From NCBI GenBank assembly GCA_030532575.1, contig JAUNKV010000001.1:273518-337517 (forward strand): DNA of 64,000 nt, read 5' to 3'. Both the position numbers and the translations under genes were made by a program. This DNA comes from Propionibacteriaceae bacterium (GTDB lineage: Bacteria > Actinomycetota > Actinomycetes > Propionibacteriales > Propionibacteriaceae). Position 1 is the first letter of the stretch. The number at the start of each line of letters is the position of its first letter. A model generated the notes under the pieces. It saw only the letters and a program-made list of their open reading frames with translations, was not told where the DNA came from and did not search any database. Positions 54,407 to 64,000 of the stretch are shown one piece after another.

Positions 54407-55837
54407 CTGAGCGAGACAACCGCAATCCCTGAAACCTTCGCCGACCTCGGCATTCGGGAGGAGATCACAGCCGCCCTCGCCGAGGCCGGTGTCGTCCACC
54501 CGTTCCCGATCCAGGCCTTGGCCATCCCACTGGCCCTCAGCGGCACCGATCTGATCGGTCAGGCCCGCACCGGAACGGGCAAGACCCTGGCCTTCGGCAC
54601 CTCCCTGCTCCACCGTCTGGAGACCTTGTCCGAGGAGGCCGACGAGCCTGTCGATCACGGCAGGCCCCGAGCCCTGGTCATCGCCCCGACCCGGGAACTG
54701 GCCCTGCAGGTTGCCCGTGACCTCGAACTCGCCGGTTCCCGGCTCGGCACCCGGGTCGTGACCATCTACGGCGGTACCAGCTACGACGAGCAGCTCACCG
54801 CGCTGGAGCGGGGGGTCGATGTCGCGGTCGGCACGCCGGGACGACTGCTCGACCTGGCCAACCGTCGTGCCCTCGACCTGTCGAAGGTGCAGGTGCTGGT
54901 GCTGGACGAGGCCGATGAGATGCTGGACCTGGGCTTCCTGCCGGACATCGAGAAGCTGCTGGCCAAGACCCCCGCCTCGCGGCAGACCCTGCTGTTCTCC
55001 GCGACCATGCCAGCCCCGATCCTGGCGCTGGCCAGGGCCACCCTCAACCGCCCCGTCAACATCCGGGCCGAGGGGGCCGACGCCTCCGCAACGGTCCCGG
55101 ACATCACCCAGTTCGTCTACCAGGCCCACGACCTGGACAAACCCGAGGTGGTGGCACGGATCATCCAGGCCCGCGATGCGGGCAAGATCATGGTCTTCTG
55201 TCGCACCAAACGGGCGGCGCAGCGGCTCACCGACGAGCTGGTGGACCGTGGTTTCCCGGCCGCAGCCATCCACGGTGACCTCAACCAGGTCTCCCGGGAA
55301 CGCGCCCTGAAGAAGTTCCGCTCCGGCACCGTCACCACCTTGGTGGCCACGGATGTCGCGGCGCGGGGGATCGACATCACCGGGGTCAGCCACGTCATCA
55401 ACTACGAGTGCCCCGACACCGACGCCACCTACGTCCACCGCATCGGACGCACCGGCCGGGCCGGGAACTCCGGGGTCTCGGTGACCCTGGTGGACTGGGC
55501 GGACGTGACCCGCTGGAAGGTCATCAACAAGGCCCTCGACCTGGGGTTCGAGACCCCGGTGGAGACCTACTCCTCCTCCCCGCACCTGTTCGAGGACCTG
55601 GACATCCCCGAGGGCACCAAGGGCAGGCTCCCCCGCTCGGCCCGCTCCGCCAAGCGGGAACGGGCAGCGCAGGAGACCACGGCCGAGGGCACCACGCGCC
55701 GTCGTCGTCGCCGCCGTCACACCGAGGGTCCGGGCGATCAGCCGCCGAAGAACGATGATGCCGCCCCGAAGCGGCGCCGTCGTCGCCGTCGGGCAGGCGT
55801 GGACATCACCGAACAGGGCAGCAGTCCCAAGGAGTGA
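54407..55837 (+). CDS. DEAD-box RNA helicase, probable CTG start
   Basis: This is an ATP-dependent RNA helicase. It has a Q motif (FADLGIREEI, then PFPIQALAIP), motif I ARTGTGKT, PTRELALQ, TPGRLLDL, motif II DEADEMLD, SAT, VATDVAARGIDI and HRIGRTGRAG, plus an Arg-rich tail. The Q motif shows the frame starts before 54512, yet no ATG, GTG or TTG occurs between the upstream stop (54401) and that motif. The CTG at 54407 has AGGTG seven bases upstream and gives 476 aa. A frameshift or sequencing error at the start is the alternative. Close relatives may have TTG here. Confidence 0.88.
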   Translation: MSETTAIPETFADLGIREEITAALAEAGVVHPFPIQALAIPLALSGTDLIGQARTGTGKTLAFGTSLLHRLETLSEEADEPVDHGRPRALVIAPTRELALQVARDLELAGSRLGTRVVTIYGGTSYDEQLTALERGVDVAVGTPGRLLDLANRRALDLSKVQVLVLDEADEMLDLGFLPDIEKLLAKTPASRQTLLFSATMPAPILALARATLNRPVNIRAEGADASATVPDITQFVYQAHDLDKPEVVARIIQARDAGKIMVFCRTKRAAQRLTDELVDRGFPAAAIHGDLNQVSRERALKKFRSGTVTTLVATDVAARGIDITGVSHVINYECPDTDATYVHRIGRTGRAGNSGVSVTLVDWADVTRWKVINKALDLGFETPVETYSSSPHLFEDLDIPEGTKGRLPRSARSAKRERAAQETTAEGTTRRRRRRRHTEGPGDQPPKNDDAAPKRRRRRRRAGVDITEQGSSPKE

Positions 55838-55842
55838 GCCAC

Positions 55843-55907
55843 GGTGTTTCCTGCCATTCTTCCGCCCAGCCGCCTCCTGTGAAGCGCGAGGAATGGCAGG
55901 AAACACC
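55843..55907. terminator. Bidirectional hairpin between converging genes
   Basis: A perfect 17-base inverted repeat (GGTGTTTCCTGCCATTC and its complement GAATGGCAGGAAACACC) lies between the helicase stop and the trpS stop, with a 31-base loop. It lacks a clear T-run but is well placed to end both transcripts. Confidence 0.65.
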
Positions 55908-55918
55908 TCAATGAGCCC

Positions 55919-57001
55919 TCAGTAGTCCATGCTCATGGCCTGACGCACCTCGGCCAAGGTGGCCTCCGCCACAGCGTTGGCCCGTTCGTTGCCCTGCCGC
56001 AGCACCTCCCACAGGTGGTCCGGGTTCGCCAGCAGCTCGGCGCGCTTGGCCCGGTGCGGGGCCAGGTGGTCGTTGACGGCAGCGGTCACCAGCTTCTTCA
56101 GGCCGCCGCCCCCGCCGTCGCCGATCTCCTCGGCGACATCGACCGGGTCCCGGTCCAGGCACATCGCGGCGATGTTGACCAGATTGCTCACCTCGGGGCG
56201 GTTCGCCGGGTCGTAGGTGATGTGACGATCCGAGTCCGTGACCGCCCGTTTGATGAGCTTCGCCGTCTGCTCGGCGGTCATCCCGAGCTCGATGGTGTTG
56301 CCCCTGGACTTGCTCATCTTCTGCCCGTCCAGACCGAGCACCGTTCCGCTACGGCTCAGCAGTGCATCAGCAGCCGGGAAGATGGGGCGGCTCGGATCGA
56401 CCCGACCGTAGCGCTCGTCGAAACGCCTGGCGATCACCCGGGTCTGCTCGATGTGGGGCAGCTGATCCTTCCCCACCGGCACCAGGTTGGCCTTGCAGAA
56501 CAGGATGTCGGCGGCCTGGTGGACGGGGAAGGTGAGCATCAGCCCGGACATCGGGCGGTTGGAGGTGGCCAACTCGTCCTTCACCGTCGGGTTCCGGCGC
56601 AGCTCGGCGTCGGTGACCAGGGCCAGGAAGGGCAGCATGAGCTGGTTCAGCGCGGTGATCGCCGAATGGGTGAAGATGACGGTGCGCTCCGGATCGATTC
56701 CGGCCGCCAGGTAATCGGCCACCATGTTGAACACATTGTCCTTGAGTTCCCCCACACCGTCGCGGTCATAGATGACCTGGTAGTCCGCGACGATGAGGTA
56801 GGTCTCGATCCCGAGGTTCTGCAGCCGCACCCGGTTCATCAACGAACCGAAGTAGTGGCCGATGTGCAGCCGCCCGGTGGGCCGGTCCCCGGTCAGCAAC
56901 CGGAACTGGGAGGGGTCCCGCCCGATCTGGGCCTCGATCTCTCGGCTACGCTCCTCCGAACGGGCGAGGGTCCGGTCAGGGTCGTGGATCTCCGTTTCCA
57001 T
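55919..57001 (-). CDS. trpS: Tryptophanyl-tRNA synthetase
   Basis: This class I synthetase is 360 aa. The HIGH-like motif is RPTGRLHIGHYFGSL and the KMSKS loop is GQKMSKSRGNTIELG. The ATG at 57001 has AGGGTG six bases before it; a GTG three codons earlier is less likely. It charges tRNA-Trp. Confidence 0.97.
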   Translation of the reverse strand: METEIHDPDRTLARSEERSREIEAQIGRDPSQFRLLTGDRPTGRLHIGHYFGSLMNRVRLQNLGIETYLIVADYQVIYDRDGVGELKDNVFNMVADYLAAGIDPERTVIFTHSAITALNQLMLPFLALVTDAELRRNPTVKDELATSNRPMSGLMLTFPVHQAADILFCKANLVPVGKDQLPHIEQTRVIARRFDERYGRVDPSRPIFPAADALLSRSGTVLGLDGQKMSKSRGNTIELGMTAEQTAKLIKRAVTDSDRHITYDPANRPEVSNLVNIAAMCLDRDPVDVAEEIGDGGGGGLKKLVTAAVNDHLAPHRAKRAELLANPDHLWEVLRQGNERANAVAEATLAEVRQAMSMDY

Positions 57002-57045
57002 GCGGGTCACCCTATCGCCCGCAGCCGCCCCGGGTCACACGGAAC

Positions 57046-57897
57046 TCAGATCACCCCGCCCCGGGAGCGGATCCGGCTGAGCAGTTCCAGGTAGGCGCTC
57101 TTGCGGGTGGTGAAGCAGCCGAGCTCCCGGTCCGGGCGCTTCGCCCCGTGGTGGTCGCTGGAGCCGGTGCGGATCAGTCCCAGTCTGGCCCCCAGCTCGA
57201 ACAGCAGCAGCCGGGTGTCACGGTCGTGCTCCTTGTGGTCGGTCTCGAAACCATCCAGAGCGTGTTCCCTGGTAAGCTGCTCGATGACGGGGGCGCTCAG
57301 CACCTCCCGGCTCTTGCGACCCCAGGGGTGGGCGATCACCGCGGCCCCCTTCGCCTCGTGCACGAGGTCGATGCCATGGTCCAGGTCGATGGAGTAGCGC
57401 TTGACATAGGCCGGGCCACCCTCTGCCAGGTAGCGGTCGAAGGCCTCCTGCCGGTCCTTGACCACCCCCTTGGCGACCAACGCATCGGCCACGTGGGGAC
57501 GCCCGATCGACGGCGCTCCCTGGGCCACCGCCATCACGTCGTCGATGGTGATCTCGATGCCGAGCCCCACCAGCCGCTCGCACATCTCGGGCAACCGTTG
57601 GGTACGCCCGACCCGCACCTTCGCCAGCTCGGCGTTCAACCCCCGGTTCCACATGTCGCAGCCGTAGCCCAGCAGGTGCACGGTGCGCCCCTGCAGGCGA
57701 CACGAGATCTCGATCCCGGGCAGCACCTTCACCCCGATCCGTTTGCCCGCCTCCTGGGCCTCCGGGATCCCGTCGAAGGTGTCGTGGTCGGTGAGCGCGA
57801 TGACATCCAGCCCCGCCTGGAAGGCCTTCATCACCAACATCGTCGGCGTGTCGGTGCCGTCGCTCACCCGGGAATGGGTGTGCAGGTCGATCCTCAT
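57046..57897 (-). CDS. PHP-domain phosphoesterase (TrpH/YciV type)
   Basis: This 283-residue metal-dependent phosphoesterase has the PHP signatures MRIDLHTHSRVSDGT, ALTDHDTFDGIPEA, PGIEISC and HLLGYGC, with the metal His/Asp ligands intact. Members act as 3',5'-bisnucleotide phosphatases or 5'-3' exoribonucleases. It is on the same strand as trpS, 45 bases away. Substrate remains open. Confidence 0.9.
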   Translation of the reverse strand: MRIDLHTHSRVSDGTDTPTMLVMKAFQAGLDVIALTDHDTFDGIPEAQEAGKRIGVKVLPGIEISCRLQGRTVHLLGYGCDMWNRGLNAELAKVRVGRTQRLPEMCERLVGLGIEITIDDVMAVAQGAPSIGRPHVADALVAKGVVKDRQEAFDRYLAEGGPAYVKRYSIDLDHGIDLVHEAKGAAVIAHPWGRKSREVLSAPVIEQLTREHALDGFETDHKEHDRDTRLLLFELGARLGLIRTGSSDHHGAKRPDRELGCFTTRKSAYLELLSRIRSRGGVI

Positions 57898-57956
57898 GCC
57901 GCCATCGTAGTGAACCCGGCTCGTGGCGTTCGCCGATGGGCGCTACATTGTCCGCC

Positions 57957-58433
57957 ATGAAACTCAACTACCGCCACGAGTTCAACGGCACCACCGACGA
58001 GGTTGTCGCCCTGTTCCGCAACCCCGAGTTCATCGAGGACATCGCCAAGCATGCCGGTGCGCTCGACCACACCGTCAGCTTCGAGGGGGAGACGACCCAC
58101 CTCAAGCTGACCCTGCCCGCCCCAGACTCCATCGCGAAGTTCTTCGGCAAGGGCATCAAGATCGCCCAGTCCTTCGCCTGGGGTGATCCCGATGCCGACG
58201 GGAACCGGCAGGGCATCTTCACCGTGGACATCTCCGGTGCGCCGGTGGCCGTGCAGGCCAACGCGGTGCTCTCCCCCACAGGGGAGAACACCTCCGCCGC
58301 CCAGTACGACGGCGAGCTGGAGGTGAAGATCCCGCTGGTCGGCAAGAAGGTCGAGGCCCAGGTCGAGCCGATGATCAAGTCCGCCTTCGCCGGCATCGAG
58401 CGTCGCGCCCAGGCCTGGCTCAGCAAGGGCTGA
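57957..58433 (+). CDS. DUF2505 family protein
   Basis: This 158-residue protein with a START/Bet v1-like beta-grip pattern (MKLNYRHEFNGTTDEVVALF) matches actinobacterial DUF2505. It could bind a lipid or ligand; function unknown. The ATG at 57957 has GCGC only, without a strong ribosome site. Confidence 0.85.
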   Translation: MKLNYRHEFNGTTDEVVALFRNPEFIEDIAKHAGALDHTVSFEGETTHLKLTLPAPDSIAKFFGKGIKIAQSFAWGDPDADGNRQGIFTVDISGAPVAVQANAVLSPTGENTSAAQYDGELEVKIPLVGKKVEAQVEPMIKSAFAGIERRAQAWLSKG

Positions 58434-58442
58434 CACACCGGC

Positions 58443-58913
58443 TCACAGTCCCCGGCGGTACTCCTCGACGTCGTTCCACAGCAGGTCGGAGCTGGAAAGC
58501 AGCTCCTGAACCTCGTCAAATCCCCAAGCAGTGTCGATGTCGAGGCCCTTCGCTGCGGCAGCGGCGGCCGTCCAGTCGGCCTCCGGTGCCTCGCTGAACC
58601 AGCAGGTGAGGGACCGCATCGGGACCTCTGAGAGCACACATTCACCGTTGTCCAGGTCCCGGCCCTGGGAGACCAGGGCCGGGGCCACGTCCGCCACCAG
58701 CACCAGTCGCTCCCCGTGGGTGGCCAATGCCGCCACCGATGCCAGGATGAGAGCGGCGTACTCCGCGTCCTCGCGCTGCTCAGGCGCATAGTCCAGGGCA
58801 GCCAACAGCTCCGGGGTGACCCTGTGGGCCACACGGTTGCCAAGCCTCACCGATCCGTCAATCGCTCCCAGTTCCTCCCGCGCGATGGGGATGAACACCA
58901 ATTCTCCAACCAC
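58443..58913 (-). CDS. Conserved actinobacterial protein (DUF6912-like)
   Basis: This acidic soluble protein of 156 aa begins MVGELVFIPIAREELGAIDG. It is Ala-rich in the middle and ends with ELLSSSDLLWNDVEEYRRG. The name is from memory of similar actinobacterial proteins, not checked. It is convergent with the DUF2505 gene. The helix-phased repeats at 59033-59086 lie upstream and could affect it. Confidence 0.7.
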   Translation of the reverse strand: MVGELVFIPIAREELGAIDGSVRLGNRVAHRVTPELLAALDYAPEQREDAEYAALILASVAALATHGERLVLVADVAPALVSQGRDLDNGECVLSEVPMRSLTCWFSEAPEADWTAAAAAAKGLDIDTAWGFDEVQELLSSSDLLWNDVEEYRRGL

Positions 58914-59032
58914 GGCACCAGCGTAGAGGGTGCGCAGACGTTGCCGCGGCAGCGCGCACGAAGTGGCGGGTTGCCCGCCACCGTGGTGGCCGTCACGAAG
59001 TCACGGCCAGTGCCCCGATCCACAGTGGTCAC

Positions 59033-59086
59033 GAGGTGTTGTCAGCTCCCGGGGAGGTGTTGTCAATCAGGGCCGAGGTGTTGCCA
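59033..59086. promoter_or_regulatory. Three 12-base repeats spaced at exactly 21 bases
   Basis: GAGGTGTTGTCA occurs at 59033 and 59054, and GAGGTGTTGCCA at 59075. A 21-base period puts the sites on the same DNA face (two helical turns), as cooperative operator arrays do. The rest of the 225-base gap between the two diverging genes shows no gene. It lies between the 58443 gene and the 59139 gene, so either could be regulated. Confidence 0.55.
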
Positions 59087-59138
59087 ATTGCCACACACCC
59101 TCTGGCAGCACACCCGGGACCTGCCTAACGTGCTGGTC

Positions 59139-59456
59139 ATGACACAGCACCACTTCGCCCGGGCCGCGTTCATCCTCGCCCAGTGCATCCGCGAGGCCCT
59201 CGTCGGTTCCCGTGCCCTGCACCAGGTTCGTCCCTGGCTCAGCCCCGATGCCTTCGAGCATCTGGTCTCCTACACCGACACGCTACGGCTGCGCCCAGGC
59301 CTGCTGGGGGCGATGCGCCTGCAGTGTCCCCGCGCGGACGTCGCCGAGGCCACCGGCACCGTGAAATCCGGTGACCGGTGGCTGGCCCTGTGTCTCAGGC
59401 TGGAGCTGGACGAGACCTGGCGCTGCTCCCAGCTGGACCTGGTCGGCGTCGCGTGA
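59139..59456 (+). CDS. Rv3235-like conserved protein
   Basis: This 105-residue basic protein (MTQHHFARAAFILAQCIREA) has a central SPDAFEHLVSY segment and a C-terminal beta strand set (RWLALCLRLELDETWRCSQL). It matches the small Rv3235-type family found upstream of secA in many actinobacteria. Its role is unknown. It is convergent with secA, with one base between the stops. The ATG at 59139 is preceded by a GTG nine bases earlier that is an alternative start. Confidence 0.75.
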   Translation: MTQHHFARAAFILAQCIREALVGSRALHQVRPWLSPDAFEHLVSYTDTLRLRPGLLGAMRLQCPRADVAEATGTVKSGDRWLALCLRLELDETWRCSQLDLVGVA

Positions 59457-59457
59457 G

Positions 59458-62205
<2,748 letters not shown>

Positions 62206-62328
62206 AGTTGTGTTCCTTCAGGTTGACGAGTGTGGCCAACGGCGCACCGCCTGCAATCCTAGGGCATCGCACCAACCCACGACACGACGGCGGGCCGGGA
62301 ACCTCCCCGGCCCGCCGTCGCCGCCATC

Positions 62329-62928
62329 TCACCGGGTGACGTTGAGATGCATCACGCCGTAGTTGTAGGCCTTCCTGCGGTAGACCACCGACGGGCGCCC
62401 CGTCTCGGCGTCCTGGTACAGGAAGAAGTCGTGGCCGACCAGCTCCATCTCGTCGAGGGCCTGGGCCAGGGTCAGCGGGGCCGAGTCGAACTCCTTCACC
62501 CTGACCACCAGCGGCCCGTCGCCGTCGACCACCAGCCCGGCCACCTCGCGGCGCGACACCTCGGGCTCGGGGGTCTCCACCACGGGCTCGGGGGCAGGCT
62601 CCCCCACGATGGCGGCCCGCAGGCCCCGGTGCGTCTTGCGACGATCAGCAGCCTTGCGCAGCTGGACCTTCAGCCGATCGAAGGCCTGTTCGAAGGCGAG
62701 GGTCTTGTCGTGGGCGCGGGATTCGGCCCGCACCACCGGACCCTTGCTGCGAAGCGTGATCTGCACCTCGATCGCATCGGAAGGGTTGCGGGCCTCGGAT
62801 GCGGAGAACTCGACCTCCACCCGGATCACCCGGTCCCGGAGTCGCTCGACCGTTGCGATGCGTTCGTGGACGACTTCCTTCAGGTCAGGACCAACGGTGC
62901 AGTGCCTGCCGGTGACGACGATGTCCAT
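62329..62928 (-). CDS. hpf: Long-form ribosome hibernation promoting factor
   Basis: This is a 199-residue protein. The N-terminal domain (MDIVVTGRHCTVGPDLKEVV) binds the ribosomal mRNA channel and the C-terminal S30AE/YfiA dimer domain (LALAQALDEMELVGHDFFLY, here seen as LTLAQALDEMELVGHDFF) drives 100S formation. AGGAGG precedes the ATG by a few bases. A terminator-like hairpin lies between comF and this gene. Confidence 0.93.
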   Translation of the reverse strand: MDIVVTGRHCTVGPDLKEVVHERIATVERLRDRVIRVEVEFSASEARNPSDAIEVQITLRSKGPVVRAESRAHDKTLAFEQAFDRLKVQLRKAADRRKTHRGLRAAIVGEPAPEPVVETPEPEVSRREVAGLVVDGDGPLVVRVKEFDSAPLTLAQALDEMELVGHDFFLYQDAETGRPSVVYRRKAYNYGVMHLNVTR

Positions 62929-62972
62929 GCTTCCTCCTGATGTGCGTTGAGGCCCGAGGACCCCAAAAGCCT

Positions 62973-63018
62973 GACGCCAGCGAAGCACCTACCTTCCGGC
63001 AGGTTCTCGGCTGGCGTC
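62973..63018 (-). terminator. Terminator-like hairpin between comF and hpf
   Basis: GACGCCAGC pairs with GCTGGCGTC over nine bases with a 28-base loop. Read on the minus strand, TTTT follows within about ten bases. It probably ends the comF transcript or attenuates hpf. Confidence 0.55.
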
Positions 63019-63068
63019 CTCCATTCCTCGAGATTACTCCTTGCCCAGGCAACGTCACGGCAAATTCG

Positions 63069-63704
63069 TCAGATGGGGAGCGTGTTCGCATCGGCGATGA
63101 CGGCTGCTCCCAGAATCTGCACCCCGACCCGGCGCAGCGCCTCGGTGGCCGAGCGCAGCGTCGCCCCGGTCGTGATGACGTCATCGACCACGACGACGGG
63201 GCGCTGCTCCGGCTTGGCCTGGAAGCCTGCGGCCCCCAACCCGAGCCTCCCGGCCCGGTCCAGGCCGCGCTGCGCAACCCCTCCCGGGGCACGGCTGAGC
63301 AGGGGGCGCCAGTCGAGCCCGAGGCGGCGGGCCGCTCCCCTGGCCAGCGCTCGGCCGTGGTCCAGGCCCCGCCGTCGCACCGCGTCCGGCCGGGAGGGCA
63401 CCGGAACCACCAGCACAGTGTGCGGGAACTGGTGAGCCCGGAGCGCGGCGGCCAGCAGCCCGGCCAGGAATCCAGCGCACCCCCAGGCACCGTCGTCCTT
63501 GAAACGCGGGATCACCCGGTCCAGCACCGGACGGTACGGGGCCGCCGCGACGACGGGCAGCTCGAGGCCCGGACGGTTGACCGGGTGCGGGGGCCGCTGC
63601 TCCAGCAGCAACACGCACACCCGGCAGACCCCGAGCGCCGGAGCTCCGCAGCTGGGGCAGCTCGCCCCGAGAAGAAGATCGGCGGCGGCATCGAGGAAGC
63701 TCAT
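63069..63704 (-). CDS. ComF family phosphoribosyltransferase-like protein
   Basis: This 211-residue protein has an N-terminal zinc ribbon (CPSCGAPALGVCRVC), a VPVPSRPDAVRRRGLDHGRA block and the PRPP loop VVVVDDVITTGATLRSA. ComF is needed for DNA uptake in competent bacteria but in actinobacteria its role is unclear. The ATG at 63704 (MSFLDAAADLL) is likelier than a GTG 15 codons earlier. Confidence 0.87.
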   Translation of the reverse strand: MSFLDAAADLLLGASCPSCGAPALGVCRVCVLLLEQRPPHPVNRPGLELPVVAAAPYRPVLDRVIPRFKDDGAWGCAGFLAGLLAAALRAHQFPHTVLVVPVPSRPDAVRRRGLDHGRALARGAARRLGLDWRPLLSRAPGGVAQRGLDRAGRLGLGAAGFQAKPEQRPVVVVDDVITTGATLRSATEALRRVGVQILGAAVIADANTLPI

Positions 63705-63755
63705 ACTCTCATCATGGGCACCGCACCCCCCGCCGGGACGCTTGTCCACAGGTCT

Positions 63756-63957
63756 CGCGCACCCTTTTATTTCCGCTGGTCGAGCCGAGGGCGCCCAGCG
63801 CCCGACAGTCGAGACCCCTGGCGCCCGGTGCTGGGACTCGCGCCGAGCGGGGTTGGTCGGGGGTCGGGTCCCTGCGCAGGGTTGCGGGGTCTCGACTCGG
63901 GATTCCCTCGCTTCGCATCGGGACTCCCGGCTCGACCAGCGGATAAGAGGGTGCGCG
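63756..63957. repeat. Interspersed palindromic element, copy with intact ends
   Basis: The ends are inverted repeats: 63773-63787 (CCGCTGGTCGAGCCG) is exactly matched at 63928-63942. The match extends outward to about 63756 and 63957 with small gaps. Inside are the family blocks seen at 16.9 and 17.65 kb (GTCGAGACCCC, CGATGCGAAGCGAGGG). It fills the gap after comF up to the window end. No gene is present. Confidence 0.8.
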
Positions 63958-64000
63958 GTGAGGTGGGATCGTCGCGAGGATCGTCATGGTGGGTTCCTGG

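Overview
The window looks like chromosome from a high-GC actinobacterium, most likely of the Propionibacteriales (an Arachnia/Propionibacterium-like organism). The pointers are paired clpP genes with clpX and tig, an AdnAB helicase-nuclease pair, actinobacterial small families (DUF3107, DUF2505, Rv3235-like, a DUF7455-like protein) beside secA, an ethanolamine operon, and a WXG100/EccC/EccD secretion locus. This placement is an inference from gene content; no 16S or other phylogenetic marker was compared. I see no transposase, phage or CRISPR array.

Layout. 1-4.7 kb (minus strand): ethanolamine catabolism, in the order eutH-eutN-eutA-eutB-eutC, with eutC running off the left edge and a MocR/PdxR-type regulator divergent at 4.86 kb. 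6.2-14.7 kb (minus): proteostasis genes, namely a tricorn protease, clpX, clpP2, clpP1, an AI-2E-type permease and trigger factor. 14.8-16.8 kb (plus): tRNA-Gly(TCC), a small membrane protein, tRNA-Pro(TGG), a P-loop kinase and a DedA protein.

16.9-44.4 kb is the accessory island. It is a type VII secretion (T7SS, ESX-like) locus built as two arms that diverge from about 32.7-32.86 kb. The plus arm carries an FHA/membrane protein, a one-TM repeat protein, an EccD-like channel protein, a MinD-like protein, EccC with three ATPase modules, and a glycine-zipper effector with duplicated membrane immunity genes. The minus arm carries two WXG100-like proteins followed by two paralogous effector operons (354-357 aa, 111 aa and 124-125 aa proteins, then a 1,000+ aa WXG-headed toxin with a PD-(D/E)xK-like tip, then immunity). 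The second operon ends in an array of immunity paralogues with an orphan toxin tip. The toxin of that operon is split by an exact 17-bp tandem duplication whose removal restores one reading frame. GC falls visibly in the immunity array, to about 45% in one line I counted.

44.4-64 kb is core chromosome again: a ParE-like topoisomerase subunit, adnA-adnB, a cold-shock protein, a PP2C phosphatase, DUF3107, a DEAD-box helicase that appears to start at CTG, trpS, a PHP phosphoesterase, small actinobacterial families, secA, hpf and comF. Three copies of a palindromic interspersed element lie at about 16.9, 17.65 and 63.76 kb. Two of them lie at the edge of the toxin-immunity island.
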